Source: Enoplolaimus lenunculus | Taxonomy: Eukaryota; Nematoda; Enoplea; Enoplida; Thoracostomopsidae | NCBI GenBank assembly: GCA_030248215.1 | Contig: JASANG010002465.1 | Span: forward strand, 33,251 to 97,250 | Reading direction: 5' to 3' | DNA: 64,000 bases | Shown: positions 43,858 to 55,159 of the stretch, in pieces | Position numbering within the stretch: position 1 is the stretch's first letter | How the letters are laid out: every line of letters begins with the position of its first letter | Translations under genes and position numbers: made by a program | Notes under the pieces: generated by a model | What the model was told of the DNA's origin: nothing | What the model saw: the letters and a program-made list of their open reading frames with translations, nothing else | Database searches by the model: none

Positions 43858-46800
43858 ATGGGGGTGACATCGTCCGTTGCGGTGAAGCTAACCGTTTGTG
43901 TGAAACCAACCATTGGGCTGAAACCGACCGTTGAGGTGAAACCAGCCGTTAGGGTGAAACCAACCTCTGGGGCAAAATTAACCGCTGGGGTAAAATTAAC
44001 CGCTGGGGTGAAACGAACCCCTGGGGTGAAACGAACCGTTGGGGCAAAACCAACCGTTGGGGTGAAACCAACCGTTGGGGTGAAACCAACCGTTGGGGAG
44101 AAACCGACTGTTGGGGTGAAACCAACCGTTGCGGTGAAACCAACCGTTGGGGCAAAACCAACCGTTGGGGCAAAACCAACCGTTGGGGCAAAACTAACCG
44201 TTGGGGTGAAACCAACCGTTGGGGTGAAACCAACCGTTGGGGTGAAACCAACCGTTGGGGTGAAACCAACCGTAAGCTCTATAAAGTGGTGGGGCAAAAC
44301 CAACCGTTGGGGTGAAACCAACCGTTGGGGTGAAACCAACCGTTGGGGAGAAACCGACTGTTGGGGTGAAACAAACCGTTGGGGTGAAACCAACCGTTGG
44401 GGTGAAACCGACTGATGGGGTGAAACCAACCGTAAGCTCTATAAAGTGGTGGGGCAAAACCAACCGTTGGGGTGAAACCAACCGTTGGGGTGAAACCAAC
44501 CGTTGGGGAGAAACCGACTGTTGGGGTGAAACCAACCGTTGGGGTGAAACCAACCGTTGGGGTGAAACCGACTGTTGGGGTGAAACCAACCGTTGGGGTG
44601 AAACCAACCGTTGGGGAGAAACCGACTGTTGGGGTGAAACCAACCGTTGGGGTGAAACCAACCGTTGGGGTGAAACCGACTGTTGGGGTGAAACCAACCG
44701 TTGGGGAGAAACCGACTGTTGGGGTGAAACCAACCGTTGGGGTGAAACCAACCGTTGGGGTGAAACCAACCGTTGGGGTGAAACCGACTGTTGGGGTGAA
44801 ACCAACCGTTGGGGTGAAACCAACCGTAAGCTCTATAAAGTGGTGGGGCAAAACCAACCGTTGGGGTGAAACCAACCGTTGGGGTGAAACCAACCGTTGG
44901 GGAGAAACCGACTGTTGGGGTGAAACCAACCGTTGGGGTGAAACCAACCGTTGGGGTAGAACCTACTGTTGGGGTGAAACCAACCGTTGGGGTGAAACCA
45001 ACCGTTGGGGAGAAACCGACTGTTGGGGTGAAACCAACCGTTGGGGTGAAACCAACCGTTGGGGTGAAACCGACTGTTGGGGTGAAACCAACCGTTGGGG
45101 TGAAACCGACTGTTGGGGTGAAACCAACCGTTGGGGTGAAACCAACCGTTGGGGTGAAACCAACCGTTGGGGTGAAACCGACTGTTGGGGTGAAACCAAC
45201 CGTTGGGGTGAAACCAACCGTAAGCTCTATAAAGTGGTGGGGCAAAACCAACCGTTGGGGTGAAACCAACCGTTGGGGTGAAACCAACCGTTGGGGAGAA
45301 ACCGACTGTTGGGGTGAAACCAACCGTTGGGGTGAAACCAACCGTTGGGGTGAAACCGACTGTTGGGGTGAAACCAACCGTTGGGGTGAAACCAACCGTT
45401 GGGAAGAAACCGACTGTTGGGGTGAAACCAACCGTTGGGGTGAAACCAACCGTTGGGGTGAAACCGACTGTTGGGGTGAAACCAACCGTTGGGGTGAAAC
45501 CAACCGTAAGGTCTATAAAGCGGTGGCGCAAAACCAACCGTTGGGGTGAAACCAACCGTTGGGGTGAAACCAACCGTTGGGGAGAAACCGACTGTTGGGG
45601 TGAAACCAACCGTTGCGGTGAAACCAACCGTTGGGGCAAAACCAACCGTTGGGGCAAAACCAACCGTTGGGGCAAAACCAACCGTTGGGGTGAAACCAAC
45701 CGTTGGGGTGAAACCAACCGTTGGGGAGAAACCGACTGTTGGGGTGAAACCAACCGTTACGGTGAAACCAACCGTTGGGGCAAAACCAACCGTTGGGGCA
45801 AAACCAACCGTTGGGGCAAAACTAACCGTTGGGGTGAAACCAACCGTTGGGGTGAAACCAACCGTTGGGGTGAAACCAACCGTTGGGGTGAAACCAACCG
45901 TAAGCTCTATAAAGTGGTGGGGCAAAACCAACCGTTGGGGTGAAACCAACCGTTGGGGTGAAACCAACCGTTGGGGAGAAACCGACTGTTGGGGTGAAAC
46001 CAACCGTTGGGGTGAAACCAACCGTTGGGGGAAACCGACTGTTGGGGTGAAACCAACCGTTGGGGTGAAACCAACCGTAAGCTCTATAAAGTGGTGGGGC
46101 AAAACCAACCGTTGGGGTGAAACCAACCGTTGGGGAGAAACCGACTGTTGGGGTGAAACCAACCGTTGGGGTGAAACCAACCGTTGGGGTGAAACCGACT
46201 GTTGGGGTGAAACCAACCGTTGGGGTGAAACCAACCGTTGGGGAGAAACCGACTATTGGGGTGAAACCAACCGTTGGGGTTAAACCAACCGTTGGGGTGA
46301 AACCGACTGTTGGGGTGAAACCAACCGTTGGGGAGAAACCGACTGTTGGGGTGAAACCAACCGTTGGGGTGAAACCAACCGTTGGGGTGAAACCAACCGT
46401 TGGGGTGAAACCGACTGTTGGGGTGAAACCAACCGTTGGGGTGAAACCAACCGTAATCGATATAAAGTGGTGGGGCAAAACCAAACGATGGGGTGAAACC
46501 GACTGTTGGGGTGAGACCAACCGTTGGGGTGAAACCGACTGTTGGGGTGAGACCAACCGTTGGGGTGAAACCAACCGCTGGGGTGAAACCAACCGTTGGG
46601 GTAAAACCAACCGTTGGGGTGGAACCCACTGTTGTGGTGAAACCATCCGTTGGAGTGAAACCATCCGTTTGGTGAAGCCAACCGTTGGGGTGAAACCAAC
46701 CGTTAAGCTGAAACCAACCGTTGGGGTGAAACCAACCGTTGGGGCAAAACCAACCGTTGGGGCAAAACCAACCGTTGGGGCAAAACCAACCGTTGGGGCA

Positions 46801-49800
46801 AAACCAACCGTTGGGGCAAAACCAACCGTTGGGGTGAAACCAACCGTTGGGGTGAAACCAACCGTTGGGGAGAAACCGACTGTTGGGGTGAAACCAACCG
46901 TTGCGGTGAAACCAACCGTTGGGGCAAAACCAACCGTTGGGGCAAAACCAACCGTTGGGGCAAAACTAACCGTTGGGGTGAAACCAACCGTTGGGGTGAA
47001 ACCAACCGTTGGGGTGAAACCAACCGTTGGGGTGAAACCAACCGTAAGCTCTATAAAGTGGTGGGGCAAAACCAACCGTTGGGGTGAAACCAACCGTTGG
47101 GGTGAAACCAACCGTTGGGGAGAAACCGACTGTTGGGGTGAAACCAACCGTTGGGGTGAAACCAACCGTTGGGGTGAAACCGACTGTTGGGGTGAAACCA
47201 ACCGTAAGCTCTATAAAGTGGTGGGGCAAAACCAACCGTTGGGGTGAAACCAACCGTTGGGGTGAAACCAACCGTTGGGGAGAAACCGACTGTTGGGGTG
47301 AAACCAACCGTTGGGGTGAAACCAACCGTTGGGGTGAAACCGACTGTTGGGGTGAAACCAACCGTTGGGGTGAAACCAACCGTTGGGGAGAAACCGACTG
47401 TTGGGGTGAAACCAACCGTTGGGGTGAAACCAACCGTTGGGGTGAAACCGACTGTTGGGGTGAAACCAACCGTTGGGGAGAAACCGACTGTTGGGGTGAA
47501 ACCAACCGTTGGGGTGAAACCAACCGTTGGGGTGAAACCAACCGTTGGGGTGAAACCGACTGTTGGGGTGAAACCAACCGTTGGGGTGAAACCAACCGTA
47601 AGCTCTATAAAGTGGTGGGGCAAAACCAACCGTTGGGGTGAAACCAACCGATGGGGTTAAACCAACCGTTGGGGAGAAACCGACTGTTGGGGTGAAACCA
47701 ACCGTTGGGGTGAAACCAACCGTTGGGGTGAAACCGACTGTTGGGGTGAAACCAACCGTTGGGGTGAAACCAACCGTTGGGGAGAAACCGACTGTTGGGG
47801 TGAAACCAACCGTTGGGGTGAAACCAACCGTTGGGGTGAAACCGACTGTTGGGGTGAAACCAACCGTTGGGGTGAAACCAACCGTAAGCTCTATAAAGCG
47901 GTGGGGCAAAACCAACCGTTGGGGTGAAACCAACCGTTGGGGAGAAACCGACTGTTGGGGTGAAACCAACCGTTGCGGTGAAACCAACCGTTGGGGCAAA
48001 ACCAACCGTTGGGGCAAAACTAACCGTTGGGGTGAAACCAACCGTTGGGGTGAAACCGACTGTTGGGGTGAAACCAACCGTTGGGATGAAACCAACCGTT
48101 GGGGTGAAACCAACCGTTGGGGCCAAACCAACCGTTGGGGCAAAACCAACCGTTGGGGAGCAACCGACTGTTGGGGTGAGACCAACCGTTGGGGATAAAC
48201 CGACTGTTGGGTTAGACCAACCGTTGGAGTGAAACCAACCGTTGGGGTAAAACCAACCGTTGGGGTGGAACCCACTGTTGTGGTGAAACCATCCGTTGGA
48301 GTGAAACCATCCGTTTGGTGAAGCCAACCGTTGGGGTGAAACCAACCGTTGAGCTGAAACCAACCGTTGGGGCAAAACCAACCGTTGGGGCAAAATCAAC
48401 CGTTGGGGCAAAACCAACCGTTGGGGCAAAACCAACCGTTGGGGCAAAACCAACCGTTGGGGCAAAACCAACCGTTGGGGCAAAACCAACCGTTGGGGTG
48501 AAACCAACCGTTGGGGTGAAACCAACCGTTGGGGAGAAACCGACTGTTGGGGTGAAACCAACCGTTGGGGTGAAACCAACCGTTGGGGCAAAACCAACCG
48601 TTGGGGCAAAACCAACCGTTGGGGTGAAACCAACCGTTGGGGTGAAACCAACCGTTGGGGTGAAACCAACCGTTGGGGTGAAACCGACTGTTGGGGTGAA
48701 ACCAACCGTTGGGGTGAAACCAACCGTAAGCTCTATAAAGTGGTGGGGCAAAACCAACCGTTGGGGCAAAACCGTTGGGGCCAAACCAACCGTTGGGGCA
48801 AAACCAACCGTTGGGGCAAAACCAACCGTTGGGGTGAAACCGACTGTTGGGGTGAGACCAACCGTTGGGGTGAAACCGACTGTTGGGGTGAGACCAACCG
48901 TTGGGGTAATACCAACCGTTGGGGTGGAACCCACTGTTGTGGTGAAACCATCCGTTGGGGTGAAACCATGCGTTTGGTGAAGCCAACCGTTGGGGTGAAA
49001 CCAACCGTTGAGCTGAAACTAACCGTTGGGGCAAAACCAACCGTTGGGGTGAAACCAACCGTTGGGTCAAAACCAACCGTTTGGGCAAAACCAACCGTTG
49101 GGGCAAAACCAACCGTTGGGGCAAAACCAACCGTTGGGGCAAAACCAACCGTTGGGGAAAAACCAACCGTTGGGCCAAAACCAACCGTTGGGGCAAAACC
49201 AACCGTTGGGGTGAAACCAACCGTTGGGGTGAAACCAACCGGTGGGGAGAAACCGACTGGTGGGGTGAGACCCACCGTTGGGGTGAAACCGAGCTCTATA
49301 AAGTTGGGGCAAGACCAACCGTTGGGGTAATACCAATCGTTGGGGTGGAACCCACTGTTGTGGTGAAACCATCCGTTGGGGTGAAACCATGCGTTTGGTG
49401 AAGCCAACCGTTGGGGTGAAACCAACCGTTGAGCTGAAACTAACCGTTGGGGCAAAACCAACCGTTGGGGTGAAACCAACCGTTGGGTCAAAACCAACCG
49501 TTTGGGCAAAACCAACCGTTGGGGCAAAACCAACCGTTGGGGCAAAACCAACCGTTGGGGCAAAACCAACCGTTGGGGTGAAACCAACCGTTGGGGTGAA
49601 ACCAACCGTTGGGGTGAAACCAACCGTTGGGGTGAAACCAACCGTTGGGGTAATACCAACCGTTGGGGTGGAACCCACTGTTGTGGTGAAACCATCCGTT
49701 GGGGTGAAACCATGCGTTTGGTGAAGCCAACCGTTGGGGTGAAACCAACCGTTGAGCTGAAACTAACCGTTGGGGCAAAACCAACCGTTGGGGTGAAACC

Positions 49801-50865
49801 AACCGTTGGGTCAAAACCAACCGTTTGGGCAAAACCAACCGTTGGGGCAAAACCAACCGTTGGGGCAAAACCAACCGTTGGGGCAAAACCAACCGTTGGG
49901 GTGAAACCAACCGTTGGGGAGAAACCGACTGTTGGGGTGAAACCAACCGTTGGGGTGAAACCAACCGTTGGGGCAAAACCAACCGTTGGGGCAAAACCAA
50001 CCGTTGGGGCAAAACTAACCGTTGGGGTGAAACCAACCGTTGGGGCAAAACCAACCGTTGGGGCAAAACCAACCGTTGGGGTGAAACCAACCGTTGGGGA
50101 GAAACCGACTGTTGGGGTGAAACCAACCGTTGGGGTGAAACCAACCGTTGGGGCAAAACCAACCGTTGGGGCAAAACCAACCGTTGGGGCAAAACTAACC
50201 GTTGGGATGAAACCAACCGTTGGGGTGAAACCAACCGTTGGGGTGAAACCGACTGTTGGGGTGAAACCAATCGTAAGCTCTATAAAGTGGTGGGGCAAAA
50301 CCAACCGTTGGGACAAAAGCGACCGTTGGGGCAAAACCAACCGTTGGGGCAGAACCAACCGTTGGGGTGAAACCAACCGTTGGGGAGAAACCGACAGTTG
50401 GGGTGAAACCAACCGTTGGGGCAAAACCAACCGTTGGGGCAAAACCAACCGTTGGGGCAAAACTAACCGTTGGGGTGAAACCAACCGTTGGGGTGAAACC
50501 AACCGTTGGGATGAAACCAACCGTTGGGGTGAAACCAACCGTTGGGGTGAAACCGACTGTTGGGGTGAAACCAACCGTTGGGGTGAAACCAATCGTAAGC
50601 TCTATAAAGTGGTGGGGCAAAACCAACCGTTGGGGCAAAACCGACCGTTGGGGCAAAACCAACCGTTGGGGTGAAACCAACCGTTGGGGTGAAACCAACC
50701 GTTGGGGTGAAATCAACCGTTGGGGCAAAACCAACCGTTGGGGCAAAACCAACCGTTGGGGTAAAACTAACCGTTGGGGTGAAACCAACCGTTGGGGTGA
50801 AACCAACCGTTGGGGTGAAACCGACTGTTGGGGTGAAACCAACCGTAAGCTCTATAAAGTGGTGA
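43858..50865. repeat. 7-kb satellite: 18-bp unit with 394-bp higher-order repeats
   Basis: The core unit is GTTGGGGTGAAACCAACC with variants GGGGAGAAACCGACTGTT and GGGGCAAAACCAACC. A junction motif AAGCTCTATAAAGTGGTG starts at 44274, 44434, 44828, 45222, 45508, 45902, 46079, 47046, 47206, 47600, 48728 and elsewhere, with several spacings of exactly 394 bp. A second higher-order marker (GGAACCCACTGTTGTGGTG) recurs from 46619 on. The left 180 bp are the most diverged; the right end stops at the junction motif itself. Eighteen divides by three, so five of six frames stay open for long stretches (VGVKPT, WGETNR, GWFHPN, VGFTPT, LVSPQR), but 394 does not, so frames break at the higher-order joins. 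I call it noncoding. Confidence 0.93.
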
Positions 50866-51482
50866 AAGTTATAATCGTAAAATTACATAGCTAACGTGCA
50901 AAAAGTGTTGAACCAAAATGAAAAATTTCGTGCACTTTCTGTAAGGAGTTTTTTGACCGTAACTATTGAAGACCACACTGGTTTGCAAAATCCTTTGGCA
51001 CAAATATTCCTTACGTACCAGGATACCACTGTACAAAATTTAAACGATACAGGTCTGATATTACTTGAGCACCAACATGCGAACTAAACTGAAAATACGC
51101 GCTTGAGATGCGCGAATCATATATATGAACACTATCGTGTTCATATGATTCGACAATGAGAATATGTTACTTTAATTGCTGATGAAAACGCTGATAGTAA
51201 GCTACGGAATTAAAAGTTTAACGCTCAGTACCCAGGTTTCCAAAAATGCTTTTATTAAATACAATAACCTGCAGCTTTGTATGGCCGACGCGACACGTAC
51301 CCTGAAAATATAGACACCGTAGCAGTTATGACACCAATATCGTAGTTTGTATTCTACAGAACGCTCAACTATTCGGACACAATATAAGGATTTCCCTCTT
51401 ATTCGGTTCACTACAGTACCACTTCCACGGTTTGGTGTCACTTGGTGAACAGCTCGCTACGTCAACAATAGTTAGTTAAGTT
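50866..51482. other. Right flank of the satellite, family C end fragment, no gene seen
   Basis: A 63-codon frame at 50896-51087 has no splice context or family. At 51374-51418 CTCTTATTCGGTTCACTACAGTA is a lone right end of MITE family C. Confidence 0.4.
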
Positions 51483-51655
51483 GGCCCATGCCTATAGAAC
51501 AGGGCCGAATCGTTTTCCGGAGAGGCTATAATAGATTCAGTTTAAGCTTTAGACTATTTTTCGCTTAGGCTTAGGCTTAGGAATAGGCTCATCCATACGC
51601 TTAGGTTTAGGAATAGGCTTATATTACTGTTCCAGCCCTGTTCTATACATAAGCC
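51483..51655 (+). mobile_element. TTAGGC-carrying MITE, family A
   Basis: Ends GGCCCATGCCTATAGAACAG and CCCTGTTCTATACATAAGCC. Closest to the 24931 copy; both share GGGCTATAATAGA-type and GAATAGGCTCATCC wording. Confidence 0.8.
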
Positions 51656-52423
51656 GTTAAGTTTCTGTGATGCTTGCAGAATATATACGCAAAACTTCTG
51701 CGAGCAGGTGAAAATTTTTTGACCGATACGGGAGCACACGTATCAGAAATTCGTTTGAAAAGAATTAATTCGTGTCAAATTTAACTGTCAGCCGATTGAC
51801 AGTACACGCGTTGGACGCATTATGCAATACCGTCCCTTTTAACGTACTAATGGTATACAGAATATATCAAATGTGATATGATAGATATGCACACCACAAG
51901 ATAATGATTTATGGTCTTTTCGATATCATTTAGTCGAATCGGGCTGTTGCGCAGGATTAATTCTTTCCTGTTCCGGTATTGTTGCGATGGTTCAGGTTGA
52001 GCGAAGCACGTAATGCGTTAAAACGCTATAGCAGTTTAAATTGACTAGCTAAGTAATTTCTAACTTATTACAAATTTGATCCAACTGATATAGTGTAATT
52101 TATGTTCTTTTGCTGAAAGAATTATTGCTCGGGTTTCAAGAATCAAGGGTGTAGATTTGTAATGTGTCAATTTCTGCTGGGGCATCTGGCTAAATGAGCG
52201 AACCCCTAAACCTCTGCAAAAAATGAAGAGTTCATGTAAAAGCAAATCGTACTTGACCATAATTTTTAATACCGAAGCATTTTAGGTAAAATACATTTTT
52301 AACAGTCTTGCGCGAGTAATAAATCATTTTTAGGTTTTCAATTTTAAGAACCTAATAGGTTTTAGCATTTTGATATTTAGAAAGCACTGTGATAATTAGG
52401 TCTTGGCTTTCACTTCGCAGTGA

Positions 52424-52770
52424 TACTGTAGTGACCCGACTAAATGAGGAGGTGCCTGATATTTATGTGGTCTCCCCAGAGGGTATGCTCCCCTTGTTAT
52501 TCGGTTACGGACTGTTATTCATTTTTAACCCTCCCTCCGCTGCATTTCATTACTGATATATATTCAGTACTGCAACTATCCATTGAATTAAACGTTTACT
52601 TGTATTGTATCAGAAGCTTGAGCGATAATGCAAAGTTAAACTTAGGAACGTACTTTCAAAACTTAAGTACGCTTTAATGTTTCGAACTCAAATTTACTTG
52701 TTCCTGGAGTCATTTATGCGCTACAATTAGGAATAATTGACATTTATAGACCATAATTAGGGTTTAGCGA
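52424..52770 (-). mobile_element. MITE family C, reverse, far end lost
   Basis: Starts TACTGTAGTGACCCGACTAAA, passes CCCCAGAGGGTATGC, GGTTACGGACTGTTATTC and TCAGAAGCTTGAGCGATAATG, and fades after AATTGACATTTATAGACC. The same point is lost in the 12705 copy. Confidence 0.7.
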
Positions 52771-54468
52771 CATAGGCTTCAGATATTACATCCTTTTCAA
52801 AAACCTTAAAGCTAAGCCTAAATCTGAGCGTATATCTAAGGCTGCGGTAGATAACGTACAAGAGGTTACATTTTTCCCAAGCACAGTATTTATCAAGTTG
52901 CATACTCTGTTCTATAAATTAGTAATCACTCTTGTTGATGACATTGTAAACAAGCAAAATTAAGTAAATTAACAGAAAATAATTTACAAGCGAAAGGTAA
53001 TTATTTAGTAAAATAGCAGATTTACGAATGGATGACAAAATACACATGTTTTCAATTAAAATTTCGATCATGCGTAATTAGCGGCTAAGTATTCATTTGA
53101 ACGTTGGTGAAACATTCAAAACTATATTTCATCAGGCTCTCTTTTCATTCGGCGATTGACTAATAAATCAAAAATTAATCTAATTTTAATGGCAAATAAA
53201 TATTCTAATGATTAGAGCGAATATATATACTGCTCATTACAAACATTTCATTCTTATAGTATTTTCATTTGGTGAAAAATTTTCCACATTAAAATTTTTC
53301 AACCGGTACACGGTAAATATTCGCCAGATTAAAATACCCTTACTATTAAATATATATGTTAAATAGTGATGAGCACAGTCGGATCCAAAAATTTGTGGCG
53401 GGAGGGCCGGGTTGGCAAATGTTATGAAATGCAAAAATTGTAATGTAGGGACCTTATCGTTTTATCACCAAAAATTTTCAAAAACGAAATATTGTATGAG
53501 TTTATCACAAATAAATCTCTGAGGGGAAAAATTGTATATTTTTACAAAATTTTTCTCAGGGAGTAATTGTAAAAAAGGAACGGACCTTACCGTTTTATTA
53601 CAAAAAAATCTGACAGGTGGGGCGTACGCCTCATCCCCTCTCGATCCGCTAGTGGCGATATGCTGTATATATTAGCGCTGATTGCTACTTTATATTAGCT
53701 TCGCAATTGGGATTAGATTAATTTTTGATTTATTGGTCATTCGCAGCACGGAGAACGTGACGAAATAAATCCTTGAATGGTTAAGCAATACTGAAATGCC
53801 GATCGTTTCCTTAGCTGTTAATTACTCATGATATTCCAAACTTTTATTAATATTCATAGGTACTTTGTCATACATTCTTAAAACCGCTTTTGAAAACGTT
53901 TATTGCCTTTTGTTAGTAAATTACTGCCTGTTAATTAAATTTACTAGGGTTATAACATAAAAATTAAGGATGGACGATTATTTGTTCATAGAAAAGATGG
54001 TTCAGTGTTACTGTTAGGGCCCCGTAACTGTAGAATACGAATATTCCTATACCTCAGTCTAAGCGTTGCAAAAGAGTAAACCTGAGCGCTGGCAAAGTGT
54101 AAGCCTAAGCGTTGAAATGGTAGAAACCTAAGCATGAGTTGAGAAGATGCAACTTGGTGCATTGTGTTTGGGAAAAATGTAGTCTCTTGTACAATTTTCC
54201 ACCAAATATTTAGGCTTTAGGCTTAGGCTTAAATATAAGTCAAGTTTTTCTTAGCCTAATCTTCACAGCCTAGGTCATTGCCTAAACCTTAGCCCAAGCC
54301 TCAGTCTCGAACTTTAACTGTTGGGAAAAAGTGTACAAGGGCCAAAATGTATGCTGAATGTTCTACGACTACGCTAAGCGCATCATCTCTCTCCCAAATT
54401 GGCTTAGGGAGTGCTCGAAACGCAACACGCTGGAACATTTTGTACCATATTAAATTTAGGAAAGTTGG
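52771..54468. other. Repeat-bearing intergenic DNA, no gene seen
   Basis: Includes the family K element at 53376-53656 and degenerate CTAAGC words at 54050-54330. No exon is supported. Confidence 0.4.
53376..53656. mobile_element. Element with CGGATCC-type ends (family K)
   Basis: Left CACAGTCGGATCCAAAAA and right CTCTCGATCCGCTAGTGG. An internal segment GGACCTTA(T/C)CGTTTTAT occurs twice, about 135 bp apart, each with a TTATCACAAA/TTATTACAAA word. Confidence 0.55.
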
Positions 54469-54672
54469 GGCCAATGTAAATAACCGGGGCGGTGCAGTAT
54501 TATAACCATAGTCCTAAACCTAAGTCTAAGCCTAAACCTAAGCGTAAGAATGAGCATATGCCTAAGCCTAAAGCCTGCGCCTAAGCCAAGCAAAAAAATT
54601 AGTCTAAAGCTTAAGCTTACTCTATTGCAGTCCCACAGAAAAACGTTCCGCCCCTGATGTTTCCTTGGGCCG
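54469..54672 (-). mobile_element. TTAGGC-carrying MITE, family A
   Basis: Left GGCCAATGTAAATAACCGGGG; CCTAAGCC runs; CAGTCCCACAGAAAAACGTTC; right CCTGATGTTTCCTTGGGCC. Both termini are clear. Confidence 0.8.
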
Positions 54673-54909
54673 TAGTTGCATGCCCTTGTCGTTGATTCAT
54701 CATCGTTGCCGTCTACAATAAGGGTGGTTATATCTGTGCGTTACGTCACTGTCCGTCGCCATATACGTCGACATACGTCACCACCGCACGGTAGAACTAC
54801 CGGATACTTTAATAGTTGGGGAAGTGGTGGGAAGTGTTCGTGAGGCGGAACGCCTTTTCACATTCCTTTTAAAATATTTAGCGACTCGTAAAACTTAACT
54901 TTTTGAATA

Positions 54910-55159
54910 TACTGTAGTGATCCGAATAAGAAGGATGTAATAAGGAGGGTCCCTATTTTTTGTTCCAATAAATACGAGTCCGTATCCCTAATACGAGTCC
55001 GTAAGCGGGTGGAGTCCCTAAACCCTGATTAGACTCTATAAACGTCAGTTATCCATATTAATTTTAGCGCATGATTCCTGGATTAAACAAAGTTGAGTTC
55101 GAAACTTTAAAGCATACTTAAGTTTTGAACAGTCCCACTCTTCGTTGGGTCACTACAGT
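54910..55159 (+). mobile_element. MITE family C, internally deleted derivative
   Basis: Begins TACTGTAGTGATCCGAATAAG and ends TGGGTCACTACAGT, but is 250 bp instead of about 450 bp. The sequence jumps from AAGCATACTTAAGTTTTGAA straight to a terminal CAGTCCCACTCTTCG, dropping the right third. Confidence 0.75.

Noticed and set aside
43851-50870. Dozens of long open frames (up to about 620 codons) on both strands
   Set aside because: All are readings of the 18-bp satellite. The higher-order period of 394 bp breaks frame, no start or splice context is conserved, and both strands are equally open.
50896-51087. 63-codon frame just after the satellite
   Set aside because: No ATG, no splice context, no family; likely chance.
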